Assembly (NCBI GenBank): GCA_964374035.1
Contig: CAYJWY010000002.1
Coordinates: 1-50,588, forward strand
Length of the DNA stretch: 50,588 nt
Origin: CALRGL01 sp964374035
Lineage (GTDB): Bacteria > Patescibacteriota > Patescibacteriia > UBA9934 > GWF2-40-263
Reading direction: 5' to 3'
The notes under the pieces are model-generated. The model made no database searches. It was given only the letters and a program-made list of their open reading frames with translations, and was not told the DNA's origin. This document shows positions 32,960 through 41,202 of the stretch, piece after piece (within the stretch, counting starts at the first letter, position 1; each line of letters opens with the position of its first letter). The translations under genes were made by a program, and so were the position numbers.

Positions 32960-33337
32960 TTAACGTGGCAGTTTTTTTGTGCGCACGATAGGTATATAGC
33001 GATGTTGCTCGGACATCCACATGCGCAAACGTTCCTCAAGAGCGGTTTGATCGTGGCCAAGCACGATGAGATCTGGTTTGGCTGTGTTGATGATCGCGAA
33101 GGATCCAAGTTGGTCGTCGCTGAACAACGCTTCATCGACAAACGGTAACGCAACGATCGCATCAAAGCGTGCCTGCTCTCGATGTTGTGGAACTTTATCC
33201 TTCAGTTCTTTGACGTGGCTATCGCGCGCGACGGCAACCACGAGCGTTGTTCCGTGTATTTTTGCTTGTCGCAAAAAAAAGGCATGACCTCGGTGCAGAC
33301 CGTCAAATGTTCCAAAAACAAGCACGCGCCCTGCCAT
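32960..33337 (-). CDS. Cytidylyltransferase-like nucleotidyltransferase
   Basis: A 125-residue nucleotidyltransferase with VLVFGTFDGLHRGH at the N-terminus, holding the HxGH-type ATP/CTP site, and a typical PDLIVLGHDQ segment. The C-terminal ISSTS-like signature is not seen. It resembles TagD-type glycerol-3-phosphate cytidylyltransferases and archaeal-type FAD synthetases (RibL) in size; the substrate cannot be chosen from sequence alone. It lies 1 bp after lysS and 9 bp before alr. Confidence 0.75.
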   Translation of the reverse strand: MAGRVLVFGTFDGLHRGHAFFLRQAKIHGTTLVVAVARDSHVKELKDKVPQHREQARFDAIVALPFVDEALFSDDQLGSFAIINTAKPDLIVLGHDQTALEERLRMWMSEQHRYIPIVRTKKLPR

Positions 33338-33338
33338 A

Positions 33339-34814
33339 TCAGTCGGTTTTTGTGCGAAGCGTTGGAAACAGAATGACCTCCTTCAGGTTTGGGGCGTCGG
33401 TCAAAAAGGCAATCAAGCGGTCGATGCCAATGCCCACGCCGCTCGTTGGAGGCATGCCCTGCATCATCGCTGATAAAAACTCTTCATCCAAAAACTGCGC
33501 GTCCTGACTCCCACGTTCACGTAATGTTTCTTGCAATTCCAAACGTTTGCGTTGATCGATCGGATCATTGAGTTCATGATAATACGCGTTCACGATTTCC
33601 ATACCGTGGACAACAAGTTGCACAGAAGAACTCTTGCTGGGATCGCTTGGACAAGCTTTTGCGAGAGGCTTCAGCTCGATGGGATAGTCGAAAATCCACG
33701 TAGGTTCCTTGAGTGCAATCCGAGCTGTTTTTTTAAATAACTGATCGTAATATTCCCCTATGCCGACCGCGTCACCGAAATCAATCTTAAGATTCTTTAC
33801 GTTTGTTGCTTCGAGCACATCGCGTTCGCTTCGACACGTATCGATATCAATTCCACATGCGTTGATGATCGCTTCTCGAAATGTAAAACGAGGCCAAGCC
33901 GCACCGAAGTCGATCGTCTCTGCGCCATAGGGAACGCTGTGCGAGCCGATCGTGGCCATGATTGTGTGGCGCAGAGTTTCTTCGAGAAAGTCGACAAACA
34001 CGTCCTTCGATGGGACATAGGCCCAGTAGAGTTCGAGCATGGTGAATTCAGGATTGTGCGCGAAGTCGATCCCCTCGTTACGAAACACGCGGCCGATCTC
34101 GAAAATCTTTTCAAATCCACCAATGATGAGGCGCTTCAAATACAATTCAGGCGCGATACGAAGATACAAATCCGCATCGAGTGCGTTGTGATGTGTTTGG
34201 AACGGCCGTGCGTTTGCGCCGCCCGGAATCGGTTGCAAGACGGGCGTTTCGACTTCGAGAAAGTCGCGCTCGTTCAAAAACTGTCTGAGCGATGCGATGA
34301 GATTCGCGCGCTTCACGAATCGATCTTTCACGTCTGGATTCACGATGAGATCGAGCTCGCGTTGTCGATAGCGCGCTTCAATATCGGTGAGGCCATGCCA
34401 CTTCTCCGGAAGTGGTCGAAGGCTTTTCGAGAGCAACGTGTAGTGCTTCGTGTCGATCGTTCGCTCGCCCTTCTTTGTTAAAAAGACCACACCCTCGATC
34501 GCAAGGAAATCTCCTACGTCCGTGAACGTATGAAACTGTTCGTAAACGTCCAGCCCGATCTCATCACGCTTGAGCGCCGCCTGCATCATGGCTGAGCCGT
34601 CTTGCAACTGAAGAAACGTCAGACCGCCATGTTTGCGAATCAAACGTACACGACCAACGACTTGTACCGTCGCTGTTGATTTTTCCAGCGAATCAAATTG
34701 ATCGAGAACTTCTTGCAGGGTGTGTGTACGATTGACCGTCGAGGGAAACGGATCAATCCCCTTCTCACGCATCGCACGCAGTCGCTCCAGTCGAACGGAT
34801 TCTTCTTCGGTCAT
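33339..34814 (-). CDS. lysS: Lysyl-tRNA synthetase, class II
   Basis: A 491-residue class IIb synthetase. The OB-fold anticodon domain (about 45-145, VQVVGRVRLIRKHGGLTF) precedes the catalytic core. Motif 2 is RVFRNEGIDFAHNPEFTMLE and motif 3 is GVGIGIDRLIAFLTD. It charges tRNA-Lys. It follows greA by 3 bp; greA-lysS neighbourhoods are also common in Firmicutes. Confidence 0.96.
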   Translation of the reverse strand: MTEEESVRLERLRAMREKGIDPFPSTVNRTHTLQEVLDQFDSLEKSTATVQVVGRVRLIRKHGGLTFLQLQDGSAMMQAALKRDEIGLDVYEQFHTFTDVGDFLAIEGVVFLTKKGERTIDTKHYTLLSKSLRPLPEKWHGLTDIEARYRQRELDLIVNPDVKDRFVKRANLIASLRQFLNERDFLEVETPVLQPIPGGANARPFQTHHNALDADLYLRIAPELYLKRLIIGGFEKIFEIGRVFRNEGIDFAHNPEFTMLELYWAYVPSKDVFVDFLEETLRHTIMATIGSHSVPYGAETIDFGAAWPRFTFREAIINACGIDIDTCRSERDVLEATNVKNLKIDFGDAVGIGEYYDQLFKKTARIALKEPTWIFDYPIELKPLAKACPSDPSKSSSVQLVVHGMEIVNAYYHELNDPIDQRKRLELQETLRERGSQDAQFLDEEFLSAMMQGMPPTSGVGIGIDRLIAFLTDAPNLKEVILFPTLRTKTD

Positions 34815-34817
34815 ACA

Positions 34818-35273
34818 TTATTGAATTGATTTGATGCGATACGAGATAGCGCCTCCCGGCGTCTTAACGTCCACCGTCTCGCCAACCGCGCGCGCAAAAA
34901 ACGCCGAACCGATCGGTGACTCGTTGCTGATCTTGCCTACCATGGGATCGGCTTCACTTGAACCAACCATCGTATACGTTTTTTCTTCCCCGTTCACCTC
35001 AACCACAAACGTCGAGCCGATGCCGATCGTCTCTCCACCACTTGACTCGTCGATCACAACGGCGTCATGAATCATGTTCTCAAGCTGAGAAATACGTGCT
35101 TCGTTCAGACCTTGCTCTTCCTTGGCTTCGTGATATTCAAAATTCTCAGAGAGATCACCAAGGTCCTTGGCGGCTGTGATACGTTCCGCAATGAGGCGTC
35201 GCTGAACACTCTTGCGATTGTCGACCTCTTCTTTCATCTGGACAAGCCCGGCGGAGGAAATATAAATCGGCAT
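34818..35273 (-). CDS. greA: Transcript cleavage factor GreA
   Basis: A 151-residue factor with an N-terminal coiled-coil hairpin (about 5-75; DLGDLSENFEYHEAKEEQG holds the acidic tip) and a C-terminal FKBP-like domain ending GGAISYRIKSIQ. It stimulates RNA cleavage by backtracked RNA polymerase. It heads a five-gene operon (greA-lysS-NTase-alr-ftsQ). Confidence 0.95.
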   Translation of the reverse strand: MPIYISSAGLVQMKEEVDNRKSVQRRLIAERITAAKDLGDLSENFEYHEAKEEQGLNEARISQLENMIHDAVVIDESSGGETIGIGSTFVVEVNGEEKTYTMVGSSEADPMVGKISNESPIGSAFFARAVGETVDVKTPGGAISYRIKSIQ

Positions 35274-35285
35274 AAAGATAGGGAA

Positions 35286-35314
35286 ATTTTACGATTCTTT
35301 CAAGGGTGTGTCAA
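35286..35314 (-). promoter_or_regulatory. Promoter of the greA operon
   Basis: A consensus TTGACA (35309-35314), a 17-bp spacer and TAAAAT (35286-35291) end 12 nt before the greA ATG. The leader would be about 5 nt. The -35 abuts the T-tract of the neighbouring terminator. Confidence 0.8.
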
Positions 35315-35340
35315 TAAAAAACTGGGCTGTTTGCCCAGTT
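35315..35340. terminator. Intrinsic terminator beside the AsnRS-like gene
   Basis: Stem AACTGGGC/GCCCAGTT (35320-35327 with 35333-35340), a 5-nt loop and a T-rich tail on the minus strand. It ends the transcript of the gene at 35369-36247. Confidence 0.85.
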
Positions 35341-35368
35341 TTATGGTACCAGAAAACGGACATCTTGT

Positions 35369-36247
35369 TTAGGCGTGTACAGCAACGGGCGACTCGATAA
35401 CAACCGTCTGTTGATTCGTCAAGGCACGGATGAGTCGCGTCATGCCAATGCCACCGCCGTAGCGCGGAACGAACGGGAGGGCAAAGAACGCCTCGAGTTC
35501 CGCTGAGACGCGCTCGCGTCCAAACAAGTCGAACAGTTTTTGTGCATAGCCGCCGCTTGAAATCGTGTAGAAGTCATTTCTCATCTCGTCGACGTTACAA
35601 CTGCGCTCCGCACTTCCGATTGTTTCCATGCCGTCGATGATGACATCAATCTTGTGTGCGTGCGTGGTTCCGCGTCGTTTCATGTTCCAAAACGGCGACG
35701 TGGTGATTGGAAAGTGTTCGAGAAATGTCACGCGGCCGAAGTCGTCGACCATACGAGCTTCGTGTTCAGACGTGAGTTCCTCGACTCCGTAACGCATGGC
35801 CGCGTCGTCGTAAGAGAGATGCGCGAAGTCGGTCGTCGAGCCAAGACCCAGATGCTCACAGAGTTGCACCTCGAGCTCGCGCAGATCATCCATCGTTCCG
35901 CGCGACTCAAACTCGAACATCGGGAAGATGACTTTGTGTCGACCCGGGATCGGATTGGGTTCTTGTCGAAAGCTTGTGCTGACACAAAAAACGCCCGAAA
36001 CATTCGGACGGTTGAGCAATTCATATTCGAGCCACATTTGACCGGTTTGAGGCAGAGGCCAAACCTTCCCACAATACATGTACGTCGCCACCGTCGTTGG
36101 ATCCTCACAGGCCGCAAGAATACTCAAACGATCCTGGGTGTGGACCTCGACGAAGCCGCGAGCGAGAAAGAACGCGCGAAGCTTTTGCACCGCATTGCTG
36201 AACGCCGGAACGTTGGGCTCGCCGATGTACAACGGTTCGTTGGGCAT
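35369..36247 (-). CDS. AsnRS/AspRS-like catalytic core (archaeal-type asparagine synthetase?)
   Basis: A 292-residue stand-alone class II synthetase core without the OB-fold anticodon domain of AsnRS or AspRS. Motif 2 is SFRQEPNPIPGRHKVIFPMFEFE, split here by its loop, and motif 3 is GGGIGMTRLIRAL. Length and layout fit the archaeal AsnRS paralogue shown to make asparagine from aspartate and ammonia, and class II paralogues of this kind are known in CPR genomes. It could also aminoacylate a small molecule or tRNA. The active-site Arg of motif 2 is present. Upstream lies an unusual leader with a short ORF and a terminator-like hairpin whose T-tract touches the ATG. Confidence 0.65.
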   Translation of the reverse strand: MPNEPLYIGEPNVPAFSNAVQKLRAFFLARGFVEVHTQDRLSILAACEDPTTVATYMYCGKVWPLPQTGQMWLEYELLNRPNVSGVFCVSTSFRQEPNPIPGRHKVIFPMFEFESRGTMDDLRELEVQLCEHLGLGSTTDFAHLSYDDAAMRYGVEELTSEHEARMVDDFGRVTFLEHFPITTSPFWNMKRRGTTHAHKIDVIIDGMETIGSAERSCNVDEMRNDFYTISSGGYAQKLFDLFGRERVSAELEAFFALPFVPRYGGGIGMTRLIRALTNQQTVVIESPVAVHA

Positions 36248-36270
36248 AAAAAAATAGACCCTTTCGGGTC
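36248..36270 (-). terminator. Terminator-like hairpin abutting the AsnRS-like ATG
   Basis: GACCC/GGGTC stem (36266-36270 with 36257-36261), GAAA-type loop, then TATTTTTTT reaching the ATG. It may end the mrdA operon, or act as an attenuator for the gene at 36247. Confidence 0.65.
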
Positions 36271-36275
36271 AAATG

Positions 36276-36332
36276 TTAATGTCGCTCCAGAAGGAGCAGA
36301 TTAGGTGATTTGATGGGGCAAGGATGACGCAT
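36276..36332 (-). CDS. Putative 18-residue leader peptide
   Basis: An 18-codon frame, MRHPCPIKSPNLLLLERH, between mrdA and the AsnRS-like gene. Its ATG is 7 nt from an extended -10 box, the leaderless geometry seen across this window. It contains four consecutive Leu codons and a hairpin (GCTCC/GGAGC, 36284-36297), and its TAA stop lies 6 nt before the terminator-like stem. Translation could couple to termination as in amino-acid attenuators, although the Leu run does not match the expected Asn or Asp. It may equally be a chance frame. Confidence 0.35.
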   Translation of the reverse strand: MRHPCPIKSPNLLLLERH

Positions 36333-36339
36333 GCAAATA

Positions 36340-36348
36340 AGTATAACA
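36340..36348 (-). promoter_or_regulatory. Extended -10 upstream of the AsnRS-like gene
   Basis: TGTTATACT (TGnTAnnnT) on the minus strand just after the mrdA stop. Initiation near 36333 would give a leader of roughly 85 nt for the AsnRS-like gene. Confidence 0.45.
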
Positions 36349-36350
36349 GA

Positions 36351-38348
36351 TTAGGGAACCTGGTTATCCACAATTTTTTCGTTGACCGTTTGGTCGTTAT
36401 TTTGCGCAAACCACCAGGCAAACAATTCACGCGCAAGCGGCACGGCCGCGGCGTTACTTTCTCCGCCTTCTTCCACGAGCACAACGAGCGTGATGTTTGG
36501 ATTTTCGTAGGGACCAAATCCAACAAACCACGCATGGTAAGGCTTGTCGCCTGGCGTTTGTGCCGTACCCGTCTTTCCCGCAACCGGCTCAGTCAACGAG
36601 AGCATTGATCGCGCACTTCCCTGTGTCACTGTTTGTCGCATGGCTTTTCGAACGACAGCCAGAGCATCCATGTCAAGATCCTCAAGGGGTTGCTTGACCA
36701 CGGCAAGGCGTTGATTGCCATTTGGGCCGTCCACCGAATCGATAAGACGGGGCTCAATACGTTGTCCCCCGTTTGCAATCACACTGATCGCCACGGCGAG
36801 TTGAAGTGGCGTTGTCAAAAAATCTCCCTGACCGATCGCCAGGTGATACGTATCGCCGATGTACCAAGCCTCGTTCTTTACCTCTTGCTTCCATTGCTTT
36901 GTTGGCAAAAATCCATCTGCCTCAGAGGGTAAATCGATGCCGGTTGGTTCGCCAAAACCGAATCGTCGCGCGTAGGCTTGAATGCGTTCCACTCCAAGTC
37001 CAACCGTCTGCTGGTATCCCCCGCCAATAATATAAAAAAACGTGTTCACGGAATCGGCAATCGCTTTACGAACATCTGTGACACCGTGTCCCTCTGGTCT
37101 CCAATCGGGAAAAAACCATTGTTTAATTCCTATACCGCCTGTCGAAACAAAGGATGTTCGCTCATCAATAATGCCTTCGGCAAGCGCGGCGTAAGCGATC
37201 ACCGGCTTAAGGGTTGATCCTGATGGATACTCTCCTGAAACAGCTCGATTAAACAATGGCCGATCGGGGTCTTCTAACAATGCCGTGTAAGTTTGGCGTT
37301 CAATCCCTTGCGTAAAGAGATTATTGTCGTAGCTCGGCAGACTGACAAGCGCGCGCACGGATCCTGTTTGCGGATCGAGTGCAACAACCACGCCACGCGT
37401 CGCGTTCACGTTGGTCATGGTTTCTTGTAAACGATTCTCTGCAAACTTTTGAAACTCCAAGTCAAGTCCAAGACGAACGTTCGACCCGTCAATGGCTTGT
37501 GTCTTTGAAACAATCGAAAGACTCTTTCCAACCGCATTCACTTCATTCACCTCATTTCCTGGAACGCCACGCAACATGGGCTCAGCTGTTTTTTCGATTC
37601 CAAGCTTTCCAATCTGATCAATGGGCTTGTAGTCGTTCGCCTCAAGGGTTTCCATCATTTCCTTCTCGCTGATGTTACCAGTGTATCCAAGTACATGCGC
37701 GAGCGACCCGACACCTGTCAGGTAAGCACGTTGACTGCTTGATTGCAGGTCAAACCCCGGGAGCGCGGCCATCTCGATGGCCAGACGAATCGAAGCTTCG
37801 TAGGGAATCCCGCGCTTTAGGGGAATGGCTTCGTAAGGTGTTTTGGAAAATTCCGTCAGCGCTAGATCGATATCGGTCGGCTGAAGACCTGCAAGTTGAG
37901 AAACCCGCTCGAAAATTCTTGTTCGCTCGGATTCATCTATTGGAAGATCGCTCATCGTCATTGTCAAAACAAAGGAGGGAACGTTCTGCGCGATCAGCAC
38001 ACCATTTCGATCATAGATCAGCCCACGCGGAGGAAGAATTCGCTGTGAGCGATACCGATTGGACTGTGCAAGCACGGCGTATTGTTCACCGCGAATAATC
38101 TGCAAAAAAACGGCGCGTGAAAAAAAGAATACAATGACTGCGGACAAACAGATAAACCCTATCATGAGACGTTTTTTTGAAATGGTTGATCCGATAAATC
38201 TCTGTCCGGTGATAAAAAATGGCCGCGCGTCATCTCCAATGGAGATACCAAGATCATCGAACGATGAGCGTGAACTCAACAAACCAAACGAGGATTTCTT
38301 TTGGACAACGAACAGGTCGGACGATGATGATTTGAAAAAGAGGCCCAT
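36351..38348 (-). CDS. mrdA: Penicillin-binding protein 2 (elongasome transpeptidase)
   Basis: A 665-residue class B PBP. An unusual Ser-rich cytoplasmic N-terminus of about 60 residues precedes one membrane helix (about 61-80). The pedestal has ILPPRGLIYDRNGVLIA. The transpeptidase domain has the active-site SxxK in YPSGSTLKPVIA, SxN in ADSVNTFFY and KTGTAQ. It cross-links peptidoglycan with RodA during rod elongation; rodA is not in the window. It follows mreD by 11 bp in the mreBCD-mrdA operon. Confidence 0.94.
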   Translation of the reverse strand: MGLFFKSSSSDLFVVQKKSSFGLLSSRSSFDDLGISIGDDARPFFITGQRFIGSTISKKRLMIGFICLSAVIVFFFSRAVFLQIIRGEQYAVLAQSNRYRSQRILPPRGLIYDRNGVLIAQNVPSFVLTMTMSDLPIDESERTRIFERVSQLAGLQPTDIDLALTEFSKTPYEAIPLKRGIPYEASIRLAIEMAALPGFDLQSSSQRAYLTGVGSLAHVLGYTGNISEKEMMETLEANDYKPIDQIGKLGIEKTAEPMLRGVPGNEVNEVNAVGKSLSIVSKTQAIDGSNVRLGLDLEFQKFAENRLQETMTNVNATRGVVVALDPQTGSVRALVSLPSYDNNLFTQGIERQTYTALLEDPDRPLFNRAVSGEYPSGSTLKPVIAYAALAEGIIDERTSFVSTGGIGIKQWFFPDWRPEGHGVTDVRKAIADSVNTFFYIIGGGYQQTVGLGVERIQAYARRFGFGEPTGIDLPSEADGFLPTKQWKQEVKNEAWYIGDTYHLAIGQGDFLTTPLQLAVAISVIANGGQRIEPRLIDSVDGPNGNQRLAVVKQPLEDLDMDALAVVRKAMRQTVTQGSARSMLSLTEPVAGKTGTAQTPGDKPYHAWFVGFGPYENPNITLVVLVEEGGESNAAAVPLARELFAWWFAQNNDQTVNEKIVDNQVP

Positions 38349-38359
38349 GCGTTCAGTGC

Positions 38360-38890
38360 TTAGTAGGTTTTACGTGGTTCCGGAAGCAGTCCCAGGACAT
38401 TTAATAATGCTCGAATACGCGTTGCACACGGATACAGGAGCGTCATAAAAATCACCAGAAGCAGTATGCGCAATACCGACTCTTGCAAGAATATCAGCCA
38501 ATGAACAGGTGTCTGAAACAACTGTTGGAAGCTCCGCATGAGCGCCTGTGTCGCAAGGATCCCAACAGAGCCCGTTAATGCACAACTGAGAACACCGTAG
38601 TAGGATCGATTGGAAAAAAGATGTTTCGCTGTGACACTAACCACGATTCCGCCGACGGTGTAGGCAACAAGCTCAGAAATGGAGAACCACCCGTAAAAGG
38701 AGTCCAGCAGTGCCCCGTGTATCGGAAGCCACCAGATAAAAACATGCGCACCTTGATGCTGTACGAGGTAGACGCATACGGCAAGCACGAAGGGTGTGAG
38801 AGCGAGAAATCCCGGCAAGGATCGAAAAAAACTCACCTCGATGAGCGAGAAGACAATCATGATTGCTATCCAAAGCAGGAGTCGAATCAT
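38360..38890 (-). CDS. mreD: Rod shape-determining protein MreD
   Basis: A 176-residue integral membrane protein with five or six hydrophobic helices, starting MIRLLLWIAIMIVFSLIEVSFF as in MreD (split here only for reading). Sequence conservation in the family is low; position after mreC with a 4-bp overlap and before mrdA supports the call. It anchors the elongasome to the membrane. Confidence 0.85.
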   Translation of the reverse strand: MIRLLLWIAIMIVFSLIEVSFFRSLPGFLALTPFVLAVCVYLVQHQGAHVFIWWLPIHGALLDSFYGWFSISELVAYTVGGIVVSVTAKHLFSNRSYYGVLSCALTGSVGILATQALMRSFQQLFQTPVHWLIFLQESVLRILLLVIFMTLLYPCATRIRALLNVLGLLPEPRKTY

Positions 38891-39687
38891 AAGGCGGGCG
38901 TAAGAAGCACAACGACGTTTACATAGCGTTTGATGTCGACCATAGGCTCGAGAATGGCTTGCTGAAAGGGTCCATCCGGATCAGGACGTACGGTGTTAAC
39001 CAGTCCAACCAGCAGACCTGATGGCACTGTTGTTTCAAGTCCTGAGGTCACAGCGAGCTGATCAATCTGCACCGATTCCTCAAGTGGAATAAACTCAAGA
39101 ATAGCTAAATTTCCATTAAGGCCACGAGCCATACCAATCGTTTCCGTTTGATTTAAAAGAGAAATCGCTGTTGCGTGGTCTTGATCGGTCAGCGTTGAAA
39201 CAACGGATTGTGTTCTGGAAACGGAAATGATTTTTCCGACATAGAGACCTTGTTCGACGATCACCGCGGCACCGACAAACATGCCGTCATCTGAACCGCG
39301 ATCGATCACAATCTCTGAGCGTTCGTTCGAGTTTGTGCGACTGATGATGGATGCCCCAACAGATCGAAACGCTCTTCCCTCAAGAAATCCAAGCGTTTTT
39401 TTAAGCTGAGCATATTCACGTTCGAGGGTTTGATATTGCACGTTGAGCAACGCATGGGCAATTTTCTCTTGCTGAAATGCTTCTATTTGCTCGCGTGTCA
39501 CTCGACGCTGATCTTGAAACAGGGCTGTCTGTGTGGTGATCCAAGTACCGGCGCCAACAAGTGGCCGCTCGATGAACTGCAGAGCGCGACTCACGGCCCC
39601 TCGAAAAAAAAGCCCGAGGATCAACAACCCAAGAATGAAACCTGCCAACATGTGCCGATTGGAGCCATGGATCCTCCCGCGCTTCAT
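38887..39687 (-). CDS. mreC: Rod shape-determining protein MreC
   Basis: A 266-residue bitopic protein with one membrane helix (about 12-30), a coiled coil (about 60-100) and the MreC beta-barrel domain (about 110-260). Typical segments are VGASIISRTNSNERSEIVIDRG, GAAVIVEQGLYVGKI and VTSGLETTVPSGLLVG (each partial). It links MreB to PBP2 and stimulates it. It starts 2 bp after mreB. Confidence 0.9.
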   Translation of the reverse strand: MKRGRIHGSNRHMLAGFILGLLILGLFFRGAVSRALQFIERPLVGAGTWITTQTALFQDQRRVTREQIEAFQQEKIAHALLNVQYQTLEREYAQLKKTLGFLEGRAFRSVGASIISRTNSNERSEIVIDRGSDDGMFVGAAVIVEQGLYVGKIISVSRTQSVVSTLTDQDHATAISLLNQTETIGMARGLNGNLAILEFIPLEESVQIDQLAVTSGLETTVPSGLLVGLVNTVRPDPDGPFQQAILEPMVDIKRYVNVVVLLTPAL

Positions 39688-39689
39688 AG

Positions 39690-40742
39690 CTAAATAATAC
39701 TTCCCTCATTAGCAGAAGGAAGCGAGATATCATTGAGGAGCTCTTCATTATCAAGCAAAATTCCCGCTCCTCGAACAACCGACGTAAGCGGATCATCTGC
39801 AACACGTACGGGAATAGCCGCCTGTCGGCTGATGAGCGTGTCGATGCCTCTGAGCAATGCCCCTCCACCCGTAAGCACAATCCCTCGTTCATAAATGTCC
39901 GCGACTAATTCCGGTGGAGTGATTTCAAGCGTTGATTTGATATTGTCAATGATGGTACGAATCGAACGCTCCATCGCCTCACGAATTTTCGTATCCGTAA
40001 TGATAATTTCCTTTGGTAAACCCGTAAGCAAATCACGCCCTCGCATTTCAAATTCAATGGGTTCATCCTGGGCAATCACACTACCCACACGCATCTTGAT
40101 GCGCTCAGCAACACGTTCACCCAGGAGCAAGTTATAGTTTTCGCGAGCGTATTGAATAATATTTTTATTCAACTCCTCACCGGCGGTATCGAGTGACTTC
40201 CATGTCACGACTCCCGCGAGCGACATCACGGCAATCTCGGTTGTCCCCCCTCCAAGATCGACAAGCATAGTTCCCACAGAATCGGAAAGCGGAAGTCGAG
40301 CGCCTAGTGCGGCCAAGAGAGGATTTTCAACCAGGTGAACCTTGCGAGCTCCAGCGGAAAAAGCGGAATCTTCAATGGCCTTACGTTCAACTTCTGTTGT
40401 TTCAAGTGGAACGCCAATCACAATGCGTGGTCGTGCAAACATCGTAAATGAATCTGAGTGAACCTTATCAATAAAATACTTCAACATCTTTTCTGTCACC
40501 TCAAAATCAGAAATAACGCCGTTTGTAAGCGGCTTTGAGATATCGATATGCGGAGGTGTTTTGCCAAGCATATTTTTTGCGTCTTTTCCAACGGCAAGAA
40601 TCTGATCTGTCCGTGTGTTAATCGCAACAACGGAAGGCTCATTTACAACAATCCCTCCGTCCTTTGAATAGACGAGGGTGTTGGAAGTACCAAGATCGAT
40701 CCCGAGATCTTTTGAGAATTTTGAAAAGATGCCTTTGAACAT
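39690..40742 (-). CDS. mreB: Actin-like rod shape protein MreB
   Basis: A 350-residue bacterial actin. Phosphate-1 DLGIDLGTSNTLVY, phosphate-2 MLVDLGGGTTEIAV and the adenosine motif GIVLTGGGALLRGID are intact. It polymerises under the membrane to guide wall elongation, so the cell is probably a rod or elongated. I chose ATG 40742: an upstream GTG/ATG region would extend into the promoter. The gene heads mreB-mreC-mreD-mrdA, and a hairpin fills its short leader. Confidence 0.95.
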   Translation of the reverse strand: MFKGIFSKFSKDLGIDLGTSNTLVYSKDGGIVVNEPSVVAINTRTDQILAVGKDAKNMLGKTPPHIDISKPLTNGVISDFEVTEKMLKYFIDKVHSDSFTMFARPRIVIGVPLETTEVERKAIEDSAFSAGARKVHLVENPLLAALGARLPLSDSVGTMLVDLGGGTTEIAVMSLAGVVTWKSLDTAGEELNKNIIQYARENYNLLLGERVAERIKMRVGSVIAQDEPIEFEMRGRDLLTGLPKEIIITDTKIREAMERSIRTIIDNIKSTLEITPPELVADIYERGIVLTGGGALLRGIDTLISRQAAIPVRVADDPLTSVVRGAGILLDNEELLNDISLPSANEGSII

Positions 40743-40766
40743 AAAAACTGAGATGTTGATCTCAGT
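40743..40766 (-). promoter_or_regulatory. 5' leader hairpin of mreB
   Basis: ACTGAGAT/ATCTCAGT (40759-40766 with 40747-40754), a 4-nt loop and a T-tract directly before the ATG. It begins at the predicted transcription start, so almost the whole leader is one hairpin. It may stabilise the mRNA or resemble an early terminator. Confidence 0.55.
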
Positions 40767-40767
40767 G

Positions 40768-40796
40768 ATTTTACCGCAGGCTCCCTTACACAGCAA
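40768..40796 (-). promoter_or_regulatory. Promoter of the mre operon
   Basis: TTGCTG (40791-40796), a 17-bp spacer and TAAAAT (40768-40773) on the minus strand. Initiation would fall at the base of the leader hairpin, 20-odd nt before the mreB ATG. Confidence 0.65.
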
Positions 40797-40821
40797 GGCT
40801 TTTCATGAACTCAATTTGTGT

Positions 40822-41202
40822 TCAGACCTTTCGTTGTATGGACAGCGAGATAAGCTCGATCATGGCGGCAATCAACACACCCAAAAAAAGTGACCACCAA
40901 CGCAAAACACCGGCAGAAAGCATCATCAGTACACTGAGGATAAGAGTACTCAAAATCAGGCTTTGTCGAAACGATCTGATGGTGTGGCGGGATGGATGCT
41001 CGCTCGGACAACTCCATGCGCGAATGCCGGCTCCCAGCAGACTGAGTGTTCCCACCAGAGCAATGGCAAGAGTCGCGTAAAAAAGGATGAATCCAAGGGT
41101 TCCGGTTTTGAACGGGTCAACGGCATTGGTCACAACAATCCACGCAATCCACGCGGCAACGCTCGCAAAACTCATGATGTAGAGATAGAATCGAAACGTC
41201 AT
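40822..41202 (-). CDS. Multi-helix membrane protein, unknown
   Basis: A 126-residue protein with four hydrophobic segments (about 5-27, 35-60, 80-98 and 102-120) and a short basic loop RHTIRSFRQS between pairs. I do not recognise a function; similar small proteins are frequent in CPR genomes. It overlaps the DciA-like gene by 4 bp and ends just before the mreB promoter. Confidence 0.65.
   Translation of the reverse strand: MTFRFYLYIMSFASVAAWIAWIVVTNAVDPFKTGTLGFILFYATLAIALVGTLSLLGAGIRAWSCPSEHPSRHTIRSFRQSLILSTLILSVLMMLSAGVLRWWSLFLGVLIAAMIELISLSIQRKV

Noticed and set aside
36248..36350. T-box riboswitch before the synthetase-like gene
   Set aside because: The T-box antiterminator consensus (AGGGTGGNACCGCG) is absent and the leader is too short.
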